Positions 46,804 to 57,355 of a stretch of 64,000 bases of DNA are shown here, piece after piece. Every line of letters begins with the position of its first letter. The stretch's first letter is position 1. The stretch is taken from NCBI RefSeq assembly GCF_002014765.1, contig NZ_MUYT01000008.1, positions 1 to 64,000 of the forward strand, in the 5' to 3' direction. The stretch comes from Lwoffella lincolnii (GTDB lineage: Bacteria > Pseudomonadota > Gammaproteobacteria > Pseudomonadales > Moraxellaceae). A program made the translations under genes and the position numbers. Under the pieces are notes generated by a model, which saw nothing but the letters and a program-made list of their open reading frames with translations, was not told where the DNA came from and searched no databases.

Positions 46804-47452
46804 GATTTTGATACACCTCTATGGCCTCTTTTGTGTCAGTAAATACCTGTGCAGTTTGGTTCATAAGGACAATGCCGATATCACAATTACGTTCAATATC
46901 ACCTAAGTTGTGTGATACCACCAAAAATCCAGCTTGCTCTCGTCTGGCTTGTAAAATCTCTTCACTGCGTTTTCTAAAGGCGGCATCACCCACCGCCCCC
47001 ACTTCATCTAGCATATAATAATCAAAATCAAACGCCAAGCTTAAGCCAAAAGTTAAACGGGCCTTCATGCCCGATGAATAGCTCTTAACAGGCATGTCAA
47101 AGTACTTACCTATATCAGCAAACTCTCGCACAAAGTTGATTTTTTCGTCAATAAAATCACTGCTGGAATATAAACGGCATACAAACATCACATTTTGGCG
47201 CCCTGTCAAACTGCCTTGAAAACCACCTGCCACGCCCACAGGCCACGAAATGGTTGAGTTTGTCCACACCTCGCCACTATCAGGCTTGTCTAAGCCACAA
47301 ATGATGCGCAACAAAGTAGATTTACCTGCACCATTACGACCGAGCAAACCCACACTTTGTTTATCTTCAATAACTAAGTTCAAATCTTTAAACAAATAAT
47401 GGCGACCTTTAGAGGTCATAAAAGATTTGGTGATATGATTAACTTTTATCAT
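46781..47452 (-). CDS. kpsT: capsule ABC exporter ATPase KpsT/CtrD
   Basis: ATP-binding subunit of the capsule polysaccharide exporter (223 aa; usual about 215-220). Walker A GLLGRNGAGKSTLLR, signature YSSGMKARLTFGLS, Walker B YYMLDEVGAVGD, H-loop VVSHNLGDIE. The degenerate SSGM signature is typical for polysaccharide exporters of this type. It starts 18 bases after kpsM and overlaps kpsE. Works as a dimer with KpsM. Confidence 0.94.
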   Translation of the reverse strand: MIKVNHITKSFMTSKGRHYLFKDLNLVIEDKQSVGLLGRNGAGKSTLLRIICGLDKPDSGEVWTNSTISWPVGVAGGFQGSLTGRQNVMFVCRLYSSSDFIDEKINFVREFADIGKYFDMPVKSYSSGMKARLTFGLSLAFDFDYYMLDEVGAVGDAAFRKRSEEILQARREQAGFLVVSHNLGDIERNCDIGIVLMNQTAQVFTDTKEAIEVYQNHVHQAKK

Positions 47453-47470
47453 AAATTACTACTATTGATT

Positions 47471-48292
47471 TTATCGACTTCTAATCAAATCTTTTTCACA
47501 TGCTTTATATAACAATAAACCAGTAAAGTTCATACCAATCATCCATTTTAAGAAGTACACCATATCAATATGATAAGCAGGATAGCTTGGAGATATTGCA
47601 TGACGCATCATTTCAATATTATGAATAAATGGATTCCACAATAAATAATTTAAATAGGGCTTTGGCACAATATGAATAGAATAAATAATACCAGATGCAA
47701 AATAAAGAACTGTAAATATCAAGCCAATAATTTTACTAATTTCACCACCATAAAATCCCACAATCATCAAAATCAATGCCAAACCAAACGAAAATAAAAA
47801 TAAGCTTAACCAAGCAAACAAAACCATATGTAAATTTGCCAAACTAAATGACACACCAAAAAAAGCAAATATCACAAGCAATAATACAAATGTAAAAAAA
47901 TAAATGACCAACTCAAGAAAAGAACGGGCAAATATTACATCAAAATGCCGAATATGACGATACATAAGTAGACCTTGATTGGCATCAGCCGCCCCCAATG
48001 AGCGATTAGCAATACGCAACATCATTTGAAAAGGCACTAAGCCTACTACCAAAAACTGTTTATAATCCATGCCTGGCAATACCCGTTGCATTAATGTACC
48101 AAATATCACAAGATACACCATGACTTGAAACAATACTTCCAAAGGTGCCCATAGATATCCCAAGCGGTAACCACCGAAACGAGTCTGCAGCTCACGCATC
48201 AAAAGAGCATGGAACGCTGCACCCATGACCTTTAAGCCACTGCGGTGTTTAACAGGACGATAAGGCGGAAGTTGCACAGACATGAATGGCAT
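47471..48292 (-). CDS. kpsM: capsule ABC exporter permease KpsM/CtrC
   Basis: Membrane subunit of the capsule exporter (273 aa, six membrane helices, ABC-2 type). Visible: MGAAFHALLMRELQTRFGGY-type amphipathic start (LLMRELQTRFGGYRLGYLW), LWAPLEVLFQVMVYLVIFG, and near the end YLLWNPFIHNIEMMRHAISP. It is the first gene of the kps run. A terminator at 48361-48389 separates it from the gene upstream and an extended -10 stands at 48322-48330, so the capsule operon likely begins here. ATG 48283 is an alternative start. Confidence 0.92.
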   Translation of the reverse strand: MPFMSVQLPPYRPVKHRSGLKVMGAAFHALLMRELQTRFGGYRLGYLWAPLEVLFQVMVYLVIFGTLMQRVLPGMDYKQFLVVGLVPFQMMLRIANRSLGAADANQGLLMYRHIRHFDVIFARSFLELVIYFFTFVLLLVIFAFFGVSFSLANLHMVLFAWLSLFLFSFGLALILMIVGFYGGEISKIIGLIFTVLYFASGIIYSIHIVPKPYLNYLLWNPFIHNIEMMRHAISPSYPAYHIDMVYFLKWMIGMNFTGLLLYKACEKDLIRSR

Positions 48293-48321
48293 CTCATCAA
48301 CAATGGGTAAATTGGCTCAGT

Positions 48322-48330
48322 ATCATAGCA
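48322..48330 (-). promoter_or_regulatory. extended -10 promoter for the kps operon
   Basis: Minus-strand TGCTATGAT, an extended -10, about 30 bases upstream of the kpsM start and just after the terminator of the preceding gene. No clear -35. Confidence 0.5.
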
Positions 48331-48360
48331 TATTTAACCAAAGCTTTTTAGCCATAAATA

Positions 48361-48389
48361 AAAAAACCTTTCATTTAGAAAGGTTTTTT
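48361..48389 (-). terminator. terminator between the membrane-protein gene and kpsM
   Basis: 12-bp perfect stem AAAAAACCTTTC / GAAAGGTTTTTT, loop ATTTA; on the minus strand the stem is followed by a T7 tract. Confidence 0.85.
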
Positions 48390-48466
48390 ACCCATTGACT
48401 GATTTACTGATGACATCAAACGTTTACTGTATGACGCTTTGTCATCAATGTATCATCAATATATCA

Positions 48467-49513
48467 TTAATGTGTTTCACGACGTGCCACTAATGGTGAC
48501 GTCAAGCGATACTTGGTGGCAGCATTTTTTGCGCCTGTGATGCTCATCACAAAGGTCAAAATTGTGCTGATCAACCAAAATAAGCCACCATAAAGAGCGG
48601 TTTTGCGCGCAGTGTCTTTTGCTGTTTCAATCGCTTGTGACACTTCTGCTTTAGCAGTGTTAATTTTTTCTTCTGTGCTGACACGCACATCGTTATAAGC
48701 TTCCACTGCCGTTTGGCGTACATGCAAGGCCTTTTCTTCACTTAAGCCTTGTGCTTGTAATTTGGCAATCAATTCATCACCTTTTAGCGTCTCTTCAATA
48801 GACGCAGCACGAGACTTTAGATGCTCATCAAGATTCTGCCATGTGTCAATGTTCGTAAAATCCATTGCTGATAGACTTTGTACTTCACGATTAACCATTT
48901 GCTCAATCACACTGGTGGTGGCATCAATCTCAGTATTATCAAGTTCGGTATTTTTAGCAAGCCAGTTTTGAATGTCTTCACGGCTAACCTTACCCATGGC
49001 ACTTTGATAAGCAGATTCAATGCGAGAGCTGACTTCATTATTTTGTGTGGCTGCTGTACCACCTGCCACTGCCAAACCACCCACACCACTTGCAACTGAA
49101 CCTACCACACTGGTCGCACCCGATGCTGTACTGGCCACGGCACTTGATGCCCCTGATAAAATATTGGTGGCACTGTTCATCGCACCATAACTGGTCAACA
49201 GCACGATACAGGCTGCTGTTAACATGCCTGTTAGTGCCGCATCTTTTGGCAAAATATCTGTGCCATCGCCAAACAGTGCTTCAGGTGCAGATGCTTTGAC
49301 AGCAAAAAAACCTGCCACATAAGCACTAATCAATGCCGTGATAATGGCATAAATGCCAGCAGCAATGCCTGCACCACGCAAATCAAGGCTTAAAAAAGAC
49401 CCAACGATAAGCGATATTGCAAGCATAATCATCGTTACCACAAGTCCCATAATAAGACCTGCAAAAATACCCCGCCATGATGGGCGACGTGCTGGAATGG
49501 TCTGTATACTCAT
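48467..49513 (-). CDS. unknown membrane protein with coiled-coil region
   Basis: A 348-residue protein. The N-terminal third has three hydrophobic segments (GIFAGLIMGLVVTMIMLAIS, AGIAAGIYAIITALISAYVA, and LTGMLTAACIVLLTSY). The middle is Ala/Ser/Gly-rich (ILSGASSAVASTASGATSVV), followed by a charged helical part (about residues 175-305), and a last membrane helix (LYGGLFWLISTILTFVMSIT). AAGGATG precedes the ATG. It lies directly upstream of kpsM but is separated by a terminator, so capsule function is not implied. I do not recognise a characterised family; the N-terminus recalls small YrzE/TIGR04086-type membrane proteins. Confidence 0.7.
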   Translation of the reverse strand: MSIQTIPARRPSWRGIFAGLIMGLVVTMIMLAISLIVGSFLSLDLRGAGIAAGIYAIITALISAYVAGFFAVKASAPEALFGDGTDILPKDAALTGMLTAACIVLLTSYGAMNSATNILSGASSAVASTASGATSVVGSVASGVGGLAVAGGTAATQNNEVSSRIESAYQSAMGKVSREDIQNWLAKNTELDNTEIDATTSVIEQMVNREVQSLSAMDFTNIDTWQNLDEHLKSRAASIEETLKGDELIAKLQAQGLSEEKALHVRQTAVEAYNDVRVSTEEKINTAKAEVSQAIETAKDTARKTALYGGLFWLISTILTFVMSITGAKNAATKYRLTSPLVARRETH

Positions 49514-49544
49514 ATGTGATCATCCTTTTGATTGTTGAGTGACG

Positions 49545-49780
49545 TACTTCCCTTGCTCAAGCAAGGAGCTTCCTACCGCTAGCGTCTGACGTTCCAGACA
49601 CAAAATACTCTTGGCTGTATTAAGCCAAATTAAGCTACATTGACTATCTTCTGTCATACGTGGCGTTACAAGCACCACAAGCCCATTGTCTTATTTTACA
49701 ATTTACTCTATCTTTTGGAATACTGTCGGTTATTTTCCACAGCACGAACAAGTTAAAGTTGGTGGAGAATAACGACCTAA
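49545..49780 (-). mobile_element. orphan IS605-type right end (omega-RNA-like)
   Basis: The minus strand ends with GCTAGCGGTAGGAAGC, CTCCTTGCTTGAGCAAGG and AAGTACGTCAC, the layout of IS200/IS605 (IS1341-type) right ends. Two hairpins are visible: CCTTGC/GCAAGG (49551-49566, loop TCAA) and GTCTG/CAGAC (49584-49599). The upstream portion (to about 49780) contains TGGAGAATAACG, a motif shared with the relic at 28670. No transposase frame remains between, so only the ends are left. Confidence 0.6.
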
Positions 49781-50012
49781 TTTATATTTTATTTGTTGCC
49801 CAAAAAGCAAATTAAAGTAAATCATAAGCGTTGCTTATCATACTGATTAATTTTGATTTTCTTGTTAAGATTTAGCCAATTAATTGTATGTTAAATATTA
49901 ATGTATGTTATGTTAAGTAACTGGTCAATTGCTGTGCATACAACAACAATTGACGATGGCCACTTACCAAAAGCTTATGATCAAAAATCTTATGATAGAA
50001 AATGATGGGCAT
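49781..50012. other. AT-rich spacer
   Basis: Very AT-rich sequence between the IS605 relic and the tRNA terminator. No frame or RNA gene seen. Confidence 0.4.
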
Positions 50013-50038
50013 AAAAAACCACCCTACGCATAGGATGG
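50013..50038 (-). terminator. terminator of tRNA-Met
   Basis: Minus-strand stem CCATCCTA / TAGGGTGG with loop TGCG and one T-G pair (50019-50038), followed by T6 (50018-50013). Confidence 0.75.
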
Positions 50039-50120
50039 CACAATAATAAAACAATGTTTAAATAACACAATCAATTTAAATAAAATAACATCATCAATAA
50101 AATCAATATGCTGACTGATA

Positions 50121-50197
50121 TGGTGGCGATGGAGAGACTTGAACTCTCGACCTCACGATTATGAGTCGTGCGCTCTAACCAGCTGAGCTACATCGCC
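50121..50197 (-). tRNA. tRNA-Met (anticodon CAT)
   Basis: A 77-base cloverleaf with the CCA end encoded. Acceptor GGCGATG pairs with CATCGCC, D arm GCTC/GAGC, anticodon arm ACGACTCATAATCGT with CAT at 50163-50161, T arm GAGAG TTCAAGT CTCTC. The first acceptor pair is G-C, so this is not the initiator. Elongator Met is most likely; an Ile2 tRNA (lysidine-modified CAT) is possible and cannot be fully excluded by eye. Confidence 0.92.
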
Positions 50198-50309
50198 AAA
50201 AATCTGAGCAAATTCGCTTCACTTTTAATTAAGGTGGGTATTATGCCCAAGCCATGCCTGTCCGTCAAGCCCAAACTGGCATAAATTCCAAAATTAAGTT
50301 TCATGATAA

Positions 50310-50682
50310 ATAATTGGTTGGCAAACCGATAAGCCGGGTTCTGTCATGGACGAACATTCATCTAGGCGTATCGTTACCAATACGCTCAAGCAACCTACCC
50401 GTGTCCAACGCGGGCAACGCCATACGGACACCTATTTGGTCTTGCTACGAGTGGAGTTTACCTTGCCATGAGCTGTTACCAGTCATGCGGTGGGCTCTTA
50501 CCCCACCCTTTCACCCTTACCCCGCTACGTCACAGACATGGCGGGGCGGTCTGCTCTCTGTTGCACTAGTCGTCGGCTTACACCGCCCAGCCGTTAGCTG
50601 GCACTCTGCCCTATGTAGCCCGGACTTTCCTCCCTACCGCTTGATGTCATCGTACGGCACAGCGTTCGTCTGGTCTGCCAAG
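50310..50682 (-). ncRNA. rnpB: RNase P RNA (bacterial class A)
   Basis: Catalytic RNA that trims tRNA 5' leaders. Diagnostic conserved blocks on the minus strand: GAGGAAAGTCCGGGCTACAT and AGGGCAGAGTGCCAGCTAACG near the 5' part, GCAAGACCAAATAGG in the middle, and CAGAACCCGGCTTATCGG near the 3' end. Length about 370 nt fits class A (E. coli 377). The 5' end is set from a promoter at 50689-50717; the 3' end is approximate. It lies between the ferredoxin gene and tRNA-Met on the same strand. Confidence 0.95.
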
Positions 50683-50688
50683 ACATCT

Positions 50689-50717
50689 ATTATACTGGCT
50701 TTAACACTCACCGTCAT
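50689..50717 (-). promoter_or_regulatory. rnpB promoter
   Basis: Minus-strand ATGACG (50717-50712), 17-base spacer, TATAAT (50694-50689). Perfect -10 placed seven bases before the expected RNA 5' end. Confidence 0.7.
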
Positions 50718-50737
50718 GCTTTATTTGCCAGTCGGCT

Positions 50738-51010
<273 letters not shown>

Positions 51011-51084
51011 TTAAAGCATGCTTTTTGTTCAGATGCTTTTTGTTGTTGAGACATTTTTTATTCAGACATTTTGCGTTAGGTTGC

Positions 51085-51961
<877 letters not shown>

Positions 51962-52528
51962 ATGGGTCTGTGGATCAGCATTGGCATTGTGCTGTTTGTG
52001 GTTGGTAGCATCATGGCACTAAAACCCAGTGGCGTAGAACAACGCCTTGATAAATTGCGTATGGGAGCAAGACAAGTTGGGTTAAACCCCAAATTGGTCG
52101 CTTGCCCTAACTGGCTGAGGGGGAGAAATGACGAGCTTGGCAAGGGCATGGTGGGGCAATATGGTTTATTGATAGACGGCGTTACTTTGCCACACAGCCG
52201 TTATCAAAACATCGACGGACAATGGCGAGTACTGATTGACAATACCCTGACAGGCAATCATGACAATCATCAAATAACTAAAAACACAATTTATGACCAG
52301 CAGTTATTTGTGTTGGATAAAACTGCCATTGATTTGCCTGATGTGATTGCCAACCATAGCAAAGGGCTTGAGACAAAAGCCAATCACATCGTACTGTATT
52401 GGCAAGATGATGCCTATGTTAAGCCCATCAGCAACCCCACTTATCATGCCAATGCCATCGAATCGGACATGCTTGCCATCAAAACAGCATTACAAACTTG
52501 GGCAAAGGTTATAAACCAAGCCCTTTAA
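51962..52528 (+). CDS. hypothetical membrane-anchored protein
   Basis: A 188-residue protein with one N-terminal membrane helix (MGLWISIGIVLFVVGSIMAL) and a soluble remainder containing GARQVGLNPKLVACPNWLRG, YGLLIDGVTLPHSRYQNIDG and a tail DMLAIKTALQTWAKVINQ. AAAGGAAAGG lies upstream of the ATG, so it is a real gene. It is a single plus-strand gene followed by topA. I do not recognise the family; the layout (helix plus compact cytoplasmic or periplasmic domain) suggests a conserved Moraxellaceae protein of unknown function. Confidence 0.75.
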   Translation: MGLWISIGIVLFVVGSIMALKPSGVEQRLDKLRMGARQVGLNPKLVACPNWLRGRNDELGKGMVGQYGLLIDGVTLPHSRYQNIDGQWRVLIDNTLTGNHDNHQITKNTIYDQQLFVLDKTAIDLPDVIANHSKGLETKANHIVLYWQDDAYVKPISNPTYHANAIESDMLAIKTALQTWAKVINQAL

Positions 52529-52608
52529 GTCAAGCCATTTGACTGATATGGCAGTCAAAGCAAATTGTTCGCCATAGACCATTTTAAAAAATTTCTTGAA
52601 AATTCTGG

Positions 52609-52638
52609 TTGACAGCATCATTAAAACCAAGGTAGCTT
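52609..52638 (+). promoter_or_regulatory. possible topA promoter
   Basis: TTGACA (52609-52614), 18-base spacer, TAGCTT (52633-52638). Consensus -35 but weak -10; the topA start is 52 bases downstream. Confidence 0.4.
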
Positions 52639-52689
52639 TTAAAAGCTTTTTCCCATACCCAACTGACCACTCGGTAAAATTTGACCCTT

Positions 52690-55338
52690 ATGCCAACAAA
52701 TACCAAACAAAAATCTAGCACAAAACCAACCACTTCTGCCAAAGGCAAATCTTTGGTGATTGTCGAATCGCCCGCTAAAGCCAAAACCATTAATAAATAT
52801 CTGGGCAGTGACTACATCGTTTGCTCAAGCGTAGGGCATGTGCGAGACTTGCCCACCAGTGGGGGTAAAAAAAACAGCCAATCTAAAGCCAACGACAGCC
52901 TCAGCAAAAATCTTACCAAAGAAGAAAAAGCCCACCAAGCCTTGGTCAGACGCATGGGCATTGACCCTGAACATGACTGGCAAGCAGTTTATGAAGTGTT
53001 GCCAAACAAGACCAAAGTCATCAAGGAACTCAAATCACTCGCCAAGCATGCCGACACCATTTATCTGGCAACCGACTTAGACAGAGAAGGTGAAGCAATC
53101 GCATGGCATTTAAAAGAAGTCATCGGTGGCAGTGATGACAAGTATCAACGAGTGGTGTTTAACGAAATCACCAAATCCGCCATTCAAAATGCCTTTAAGC
53201 ACCCCACCAAGCTTAACACTGACCGTGTCAATGCCCAACAAGCTCGCCGTTTCTTAGATAGGGTGGTTGGGTTTATGGTATCACCCTTATTGTGGCAAAA
53301 AATCGCTCGGGGCTTATCAGCAGGGCGTGTGCAATCGGTTGCCACTCGTTTGGTGGTTGAGCGAGAGCATGACATCAGAGCTTTTATCCCAGAAGAATAT
53401 TGGCAAATCCATGCCGATACCCATCGTAAAACTGGCAAAAATGCCACTGCCATACGCTTAGAAGCCATCAAACAAGCAGGTAAACCCCTAACACTTGGCA
53501 ACAAAGAACAAACCGATGCCGTGTTAGCCATACTAAAAAAAGCCGATTACGTGGTTAAAGAGCGAGAAGAAAAACCCACACAGTCCAAGCCGTCGGCCCC
53601 TTTTATCACCTCAACGCTACAACAAGCCGCCAGCACTCGCTTGGGATTTTCGGTCAAAAAAACCATGATGCTGGCACAACGACTGTACGAAGCAGGTCAC
53701 ATCACCTACATGCGTACCGACTCAACATTTTTATCCGCCGATGCGTTAGCTGGTGTCAGAGACTATATCCAAGCCAATTTTGGCGACAAATATCTGACCG
53801 ACAAACCCAACTTTTATGGCAACAAACAAAATGCCCAAGAAGCTCATGAGGCCATTCGCCCATCTGATGTCAAAGTCAAATCCACTCAGCTAAAAGGCAT
53901 GGAGCGAGATGCCAGCCGATTATATGAACTGATTTGGCGACAGTTTGTGGCGTGTCAAATGCCCCCTGCCAGATACCAATCAGTAACGCTATTGGTTACA
54001 GCAGATGACATTGAGCTCAAGGCTCGTGGACGCACCATGACCTTTGACGGCCATACTAAAATTCAACCCCCTGCTAAAAATGACGACACCTTATTGCCTG
54101 AAGTCCAAGCAGGCGAACAGCTGATACTAGACAAACTTGACCCCAGCCAGCACTTTACCAAGCCCCCTGCACGCTACACAGAAGCCAGTCTGGTCAAAGA
54201 ATTAGAAAAACGTGGCATCGGTCGCCCATCTACCTATGCTGCCATCATCTCCACCATACAAGACCGTGGCTATGTCAAGCTAGAAAACAAACGCTTATTT
54301 GCCGAAAAAATGGGCGATATCGTTACCAATCGCTTGATTCATAGTTTCCCTGATTTGATGGATTATGCCTTTACCGCAGGGTTAGAAGACAAGCTTGATG
54401 ACGTTGCCGAAGGGGACAAAGAATACAAAACAGTGCTTGATGAATTCTATGGCGATTTTAAAAACAAACTAGAACACGCCAAACAGCCTAACGGCATGAG
54501 ACCCAATGACCCCACCGATGTGCCAGACGTGCATTGTGATTTGTGTGGTCGCCCCATGCAACTGAGAACTGGCTCAACAGGCGTATTTTTGGGCTGTACT
54601 GGTTACAACCTACCGCCAAAAGAACGCTGTAAAGGCACAAAAAACTTGATGCCTGTCGAAGCCTTTAATCTGCTGGCAGATGCAGACGATGACACCGCTG
54701 AAGTCAAAGACTTAATGGAGAAAAAACGCTGTCCCAAATGTGGCACTGCCATGAATGGCTACATCGTCGATGGCGGATTAAAGTTGCACATCTGTGGTAA
54801 CAACCCTGACTGTGATGGCCATGTACTCGAAGAAGGCAAATTTGAAGTCCCCGGTAGCGATGCACCCACCATCGACTGCGACAAATGTAACGGACAAATG
54901 GCACTAAAAACTGGTCGCTTTGGTCCTTATTTTGCTTGCCAAAAATGCGACAACACTCGCAAAGTACTCAAAAATGGCGAACCTGCTCCGCCACGCATGG
55001 ACCCCATTGACCTGCCTCAGCTTAAATCCAATAAACACGATGACCACTTTATCTTACGTGAAGGGGCAGCGGGGCTATTTTTAGCGGCATCTAAATTTCC
55101 TAAAATCCGAGAAACCCGCCCACCCAAACTTGCCGAACTGCGTGGCGTTCAATCACAAATGGAAGATAAATTTCAATATCTGTTCACTGCTCCAGACACT
55201 GACCCAGATGATAACCCCACCATTTTGCGTTGGTCTCGCAAAAACCAAGAACAATACATCGGCTCAGAAAATTCCAAGACAGGCAAAGCCACCAAATTCA
55301 CCCTTGTGTATCGTCAAGGTAAATGGATTGAAGAGTGA
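52690..55338 (+). CDS. topA: DNA topoisomerase I
   Basis: Type IA topoisomerase that relaxes negative supercoils (882 aa from ATG 52690; an upstream TTG at 52681 is less likely). TOPRIM domain [19 protein letters not shown] with [17 protein letters not shown]; the catalytic Tyr lies in [34 protein letters not shown] follows. C-terminal zinc ribbons: [20 protein letters not shown] and [10 protein letters not shown] with their partner cysteines, as in E. coli, then a further tail. The first 20 residues are a Lys/Thr/Ser-rich extension. Confidence 0.97.
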   Translation: MPTNTKQKSSTKPTTSAKGKSLVIVESPAKAKTINKYLGSDYIVCSSVGHVRDLPTSGGKKNSQSKANDSLSKNLTKEEKAHQALVRRMGIDPEHDWQAVYEVLPNKTKVIKELKSLAKHADTIYLATDLDREGEAIAWHLKEVIGGSDDKYQRVVFNEITKSAIQNAFKHPTKLNTDRVNAQQARRFLDRVVGFMVSPLLWQKIARGLSAGRVQSVATRLVVEREHDIRAFIPEEYWQIHADTHRKTGKNATAIRLEAIKQAGKPLTLGNKEQTDAVLAILKKADYVVKEREEKPTQSKPSAPFITSTLQQAASTRLGFSVKKTMMLAQRLYEAGHITYMRTDSTFLSADALAGVRDYIQANFGDKYLTDKPNFYGNKQNAQEAHEAIRPSDVKVKSTQLKGMERDASRLYELIWRQFVACQMPPARYQSVTLLVTADDIELKARGRTMTFDGHTKIQPPAKNDDTLLPEVQAGEQLILDKLDPSQHFTKPPARYTEASLVKELEKRGIGRPSTYAAIISTIQDRGYVKLENKRLFAEKMGDIVTNRLIHSFPDLMDYAFTAGLEDKLDDVAEGDKEYKTVLDEFYGDFKNKLEHAKQPNGMRPNDPTDVPDVHCDLCGRPMQLRTGSTGVFLGCTGYNLPPKERCKGTKNLMPVEAFNLLADADDDTAEVKDLMEKKRCPKCGTAMNGYIVDGGLKLHICGNNPDCDGHVLEEGKFEVPGSDAPTIDCDKCNGQMALKTGRFGPYFACQKCDNTRKVLKNGEPAPPRMDPIDLPQLKSNKHDDHFILREGAAGLFLAASKFPKIRETRPPKLAELRGVQSQMEDKFQYLFTAPDTDPDDNPTILRWSRKNQEQYIGSENSKTGKATKFTLVYRQGKWIEE

Positions 55339-55417
55339 CATGATGGCTAATGGGTTATTGGCAGTTAATTTTGACAATTAATTTTTCATGTCAATAAGAT
55401 TAATTGCCAATCTTACA

Positions 55418-57079
55418 TTAATTACCAATCTTACGATGTTTCACACGCTTGGGCGTGGCATCATCGCCCAACTGTTTCTTACGGTAGGCTTCATATTCTG
55501 AATAGTTCCCATCAAACCAAACTGGACCTTCTTCTTCAAATGCCAAAATGTGCGTGGCAATGCGGTCTAAGAACCAACGGTCATGCGACACCACCATGAC
55601 CGTGCCAGGAAATACCTCCACTGCTTCTTCTAAAGCACGCAAAGTCTCAACATCAAGGTCATTTGATGGCTCATCGAGCAACAAGACATTCGCCCCTTGT
55701 TTTAAGGTTTTGGCAAGTTGCAAACGATTACGCTCACCCCCTGATAAGCTCCCCACTCGTTTTTGTTGGTCTTGCCCTTTAAAGTTAAAGCGTCCAATAT
55801 AAGCACGGCTAGGTGTGGTGTATTCACCAACGGTAATCATGTCCAAACCGTCAGAAACCTCTTCCCATACGGTTTTATTGTCGTCAAGCTCATCACGCAC
55901 TTGCCCAACATAAGCGACTTTCACACTCTCACCCAATTCAACTGAGCCTGAGTCTGGCATGTCTTTGCCAGTAATCATATTAAATAATGTGGTCTTACCC
56001 GCTCCGTTAGGACCGATAATACCAACTATCGCCATCGGTGGCACAACAAAGCTTAGGTTTTCGTATAACAAACGATCGCCAAAAGATTTTGAGATGTTAT
56101 TAACTTCAATGACTTTATTGCCCAAACGGGGTCCTGGTGGAATATAAATTTCGGCAGTTTCGTTGCGTTGCTGGAATTCTTTTGAGTTCAATTCTTCAAA
56201 GCGTTGCAGACGAGATTTGGACTTGGCTTGCTGTCCTTTTTGGTTTTTGCGAACCCATTCCAACTCTTTTTTTAAGGCTTTAGCAAAGGCTTCTTCTTGC
56301 TTTTGTTGCTCTTCTAGGCGTTTATTTTTTTGTTCAAGCCATTCGGTATAGTTGCCTTGGTAAGGATAACCATGACCACGATCAAGCTCAAGTATCCATT
56401 GGGCAACATTATCTAAAAAATATCGATCGTGGGTAATCGCTACAATTGTGCCAGAATAGTCATGCAAAAAATGCTCAAGCCAAGCGACACTTTCGGCATC
56501 TAAGTGGTTGGTTGGCTCATCAAGCAACAACATATCAGGCTTAGACAACAGCAGACGACACAGGGCAACACGGCGTTTTTCACCGCCTGATAACTTGCTG
56601 ACATCTGCGTCCCAAGGTGGTAGACGCAAGGCATCGGCAGCTTTTTCGAGTTGGGTATTTAGGTTGTGAGCGTCCCAAGCAGTGATGATGTCTTCCATTT
56701 TGCCTTGCTCTTCTGCCAGTTTGTCAAAATTGGCATCTGGCAGCGCATATTCACCATAGATTTCATTAAGGCGGTCTAAAGCATCTAAAGCTTCACGCAC
56801 ACCATCTTCCACATTACCACGCACGTCTTTATTTGGGTCAAGTTGTGGCTCTTGTGGCAGATAGCCCACTTTAATGCCAGGTTGTGGACGAGCTTCTCCT
56901 GAATAATCAGTATCAACCCCTGCCATGATGCGTAATAAGGTGGATTTACCCGCCCCATTCAAACCCAAAACACCAATTTTTGCTCCTGGGAAGAAGGATA
57001 AATTGATGTTTTTAAGAATTTCACGCTTGGGTGGAATGAGTTTTGACACATTGTTCATGGTGTAAATGTATTGAGCCAT
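55418..57079 (-). CDS. ettA: energy-dependent translational throttle protein EttA
   Basis: ABC-F ATPase that binds the ribosomal E site and gates translation by ATP/ADP ratio (553 aa; E. coli 555). ATG 57079 (MAQYIYTMNNVSKLIPPK) was chosen: AGGTAA lies eight bases upstream and it matches the family start. Two ABC modules with Walker A GLNGAGKSTLLR and GPNGAGKTTLFN, signatures LSGGEKRRVALCRLL and LSGGERNRLQLAKTL, Walker B LLLDEPTNHLDAES and LLLDEPSNDLDVET. The arm and PtIM linker lie between (LEEQQKQEEAFAKALKKELE). Divergent from katA. Confidence 0.95.
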   Translation of the reverse strand: MAQYIYTMNNVSKLIPPKREILKNINLSFFPGAKIGVLGLNGAGKSTLLRIMAGVDTDYSGEARPQPGIKVGYLPQEPQLDPNKDVRGNVEDGVREALDALDRLNEIYGEYALPDANFDKLAEEQGKMEDIITAWDAHNLNTQLEKAADALRLPPWDADVSKLSGGEKRRVALCRLLLSKPDMLLLDEPTNHLDAESVAWLEHFLHDYSGTIVAITHDRYFLDNVAQWILELDRGHGYPYQGNYTEWLEQKNKRLEEQQKQEEAFAKALKKELEWVRKNQKGQQAKSKSRLQRFEELNSKEFQQRNETAEIYIPPGPRLGNKVIEVNNISKSFGDRLLYENLSFVVPPMAIVGIIGPNGAGKTTLFNMITGKDMPDSGSVELGESVKVAYVGQVRDELDDNKTVWEEVSDGLDMITVGEYTTPSRAYIGRFNFKGQDQQKRVGSLSGGERNRLQLAKTLKQGANVLLLDEPSNDLDVETLRALEEAVEVFPGTVMVVSHDRWFLDRIATHILAFEEEGPVWFDGNYSEYEAYRKKQLGDDATPKRVKHRKIGN

Positions 57080-57173
57080 AAGTATGTTACCTATTTGCAT
57101 TCGGTTATATTTTATTTGGTCATCATCAATTTTAGTCATCATCAATGTTTTAGATACCAAGACATATTGTTGA

Positions 57174-57233
57174 TGACATTCGCTGTTATGACATTCGCTG
57201 TTATGACATTCGCTGTTATGACATTGTTGCTAT
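57174..57233 (+). repeat. 15-bp tandem repeat upstream of katA
   Basis: TGACATTCGCTGTTA at 57174, 57189 and 57204, then a diverged copy TGACATTGTTGCTAT at 57219. It stands about 95 bases upstream of the predicted katA promoter. Confidence 0.9.
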
Positions 57234-57326
57234 TATTACATTGTTACCAAGCAAGAGCAATCTTTTACAGATGGATTGAGTCTTGTATGTTTAAAAAAAC
57301 AAATCTAATTTATGAAATAATTAAAT

Positions 57327-57355
57327 TTTTCAAATTCATAATAAATAACTATAAT
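57327..57355 (+). promoter_or_regulatory. sigma70-like promoter for katA
   Basis: TTTTCA (57327-57332), 17-base spacer, TATAAT (57350-57355). Perfect -10 and a 4/6 -35. It would give a leader of about 190 bases that includes the direct repeats at 57405-57486. Confidence 0.5.

Noticed and set aside
40080..48292. LPS or O-antigen ABC export (Wzm/Wzt) instead of capsule
   Set aside because: KpsC and KpsS with their duplicated EDGF(L/I)RS modules, and KpsE, are specific to Kdo-linked capsules; KpsT lacks the C-terminal carbohydrate-binding domain of Wzt.
50121..50197. Initiator tRNA-fMet
   Set aside because: The first acceptor pair is a normal G-C pair, whereas initiators have a mismatch there; the anticodon stem lacks the three G-C pairs next to the loop.
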